This document shows positions 6,209 through 7,101 of a stretch of 7,101 nucleotides of DNA, piece by piece. Where the stretch lies: NCBI GenBank assembly GCA_030765245.1, contig JAVCCX010000234.1:1-7101 (forward strand). Direction: 5' to 3'. This DNA comes from Candidatus Zophobacter franzmannii. GTDB lineage: Bacteria > Cloacimonadota > Cloacimonadia > Cloacimonadales > JAFGVF01. Position numbers and translations under genes: made by a program. Below the pieces are notes generated by a model, which saw only the letters and a program-made list of their open reading frames with translations, ran no database searches and had not been told where the DNA came from. Positions within the stretch are counted from its first letter, which is position 1, and every line of letters starts with the position of its first letter.

Positions 6209-7101
6209 ATGAAGAAACTGATTGCTATTGCTCTTCTGATATTCAGTACCCTCTTCCTATGGGCAGATGTCATTCCTAAAAACTACATAAAACCATCATG
6301 GCAGTTACCTGAGATCTATTCAAAGGTTAATATTTCATATTTGAAGGGTAATTATGAACTTAAGTTTGAGGAAGTTACAGGTGAAGAGAAGGATGGATAC
6401 AAGCATGTCTTGAGATCAAAGAGTGACTTCATTCAGTCGTTCTGTGATTACATTGCTCTTAGAAACTCCACTCGTAGTTTGTTTCATTACGACACTCCTA
6501 ACTCATACTTCGATGCTAAAATAGCAGGTTATCTAGACTATAGAATGGTTGATGAAGATGGCTATTTCTTTGGTGGGTGGGGCATGGATATCAAAGCTAA
6601 TATTAAAAACTCAATCCTGCTTGAAACAAATTGGTGGAAAGGACACTATCTTGGTGATACAGTCCTAGCAAAGAGTGATTACTTAGTAGATAGTTGGTAT
6701 AAATCAAATGACGGTAAGAATGATGTCTCAAACATTGATAATATTACTGCAAGCCTAACTCATTATACCGAGAACAGTCTGTTGACTATCGGCAGAGGTA
6801 GATATCTTATTGGTAATAACATTAGTGGTAGTATTATCCTCAATAACTCTTCAGATGACTATGGCTATTACAGTATGAGATTCAACGCAGGTGATTTTGC
6901 ATATTCCATAATGCAAGGATCAATGGTACCTGTTTTAGTAGATACCTTATACTACCCAGACAAACGAATGGTAGATAAATATGTAGCCCTTCATCAGTTA
7001 GAATGGAGATACAAGGGGCTTAATCTTTTCTTAGGTGAAGAGATTGTTTATGGAAACAGAAGTTACGATCCGAACTATATGATTCCACTTGGATTCTGGA
7101 G
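6209..7101 (+). CDS. Exported Wzi-like (capsule assembly Wzi family-like) outer-membrane protein, N-terminal part (3' end outside window)
   Basis: The reading frame is open from ATG 6209 to the window edge: 297 complete codons with no stop. Residues 1-19 form a signal peptide (MKKL, hydrophobic core, likely cleavage after FLWA), so the protein is exported. The body is rich in aromatic and polar residues, alternating as in outer-membrane beta-strands. The pattern recalls the Wzi family: GRGRYLIG at 195-202 followed by a GSIILNNSSDD stretch, then DKYVALHQLEWRY (256-268) and a GEEIVYGNR segment ending NYMIPLGFW at the edge. In Wzi relatives equivalent segments form late barrel strands, and Wzi itself anchors capsular polysaccharide at the cell surface; whether this protein does so is unknown. 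The family is usually 450-550 residues, so much of it is probably missing. It follows alaS by 14 bp on the same strand, with AAAGGA as ribosome binding site, and is probably co-transcribed. The export and outer-membrane call is firmer than the family name. Confidence 0.75.
   Translation, partial: MKKLIAIALLIFSTLFLWADVIPKNYIKPSWQLPEIYSKVNISYLKGNYELKFEEVTGEEKDGYKHVLRSKSDFIQSFCDYIALRNSTRSLFHYDTPNSYFDAKIAGYLDYRMVDEDGYFFGGWGMDIKANIKNSILLETNWWKGHYLGDTVLAKSDYLVDSWYKSNDGKNDVSNIDNITASLTHYTENSLLTIGRGRYLIGNNISGSIILNNSSDDYGYYSMRFNAGDFAYSIMQGSMVPVLVDTLYYPDKRMVDKYVALHQLEWRYKGLNLFLGEEIVYGNRSYDPNYMIPLGFW

Noticed and set aside
1..7101. Mobile elements, CRISPR arrays, toxin-antitoxin pairs, tRNA or rRNA genes, attachment sites
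   Set aside because: No transposase or integrase motifs, no regularly spaced repeats, no tRNA-like cloverleaf and no paired small ORFs were seen. The window reads as ordinary chromosome and I find no support for an undescribed multi-gene system.

Overview
The window looks like ordinary chromosome from a low-GC (roughly 38%), Gram-negative-type bacterium. The best guess is the Cloacimonadota (Candidatus Cloacimonas relatives) or a nearby Fibrobacterota-Chlorobiota-Bacteroidota-like lineage. This rests on three things: the style of the secreted M6 metalloprotease (an Ig-like domain interrupted by a beta-sandwich module, then a fibronectin-type tail), a Wzi-like outer-membrane protein, and the flavour of the alanyl-tRNA synthetase. 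It is a memory-based inference, not a search result.

Layout: (1) Bases 1-448, + strand: the last third of the tRNA-modification GTPase MnmE, cut by the window's left edge, with the G4 motif NKAD and the terminal FCIGK motif. (2) Bases 475-502: a perfect 12-bp hairpin with A and T tracts, placed as a shared bidirectional terminator between two convergent genes. (3) Bases 524-3232, - strand: a 902-residue secreted M6-family (immune inhibitor A-like) zinc metalloprotease with HEMFH active site and a multidomain beta-rich C-terminal half. (4) Bases 3233-3590: a 358-bp divergent intergenic region that must hold the promoters of the protease and of alaS; only weak promoter-like elements are visible. 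(5) Bases 3591-6194, + strand: complete alaS, 867 residues, with catalytic, editing and C-terminal DHHA1-type regions all intact. (6) Bases 6209-7101, + strand: the first 297 codons of an exported Wzi-like outer-membrane protein, cut by the right edge, starting 14 bp after alaS and with its ribosome binding site overlapping the alaS stop codon.

Functionally the window combines two translation-fidelity genes (mnmE, alaS) with two cell-envelope or secreted proteins. The protease and alaS are divergent; alaS and the Wzi-like gene are probably co-transcribed. There is no sign of mobile elements, CRISPR, tRNA or rRNA genes, or of a novel defence or biosynthetic system. The points most worth a second look are the Cys/His cluster inserted in the AlaRS catalytic domain, the nested domain architecture of the protease, and the alaS/Wzi-like coupling.
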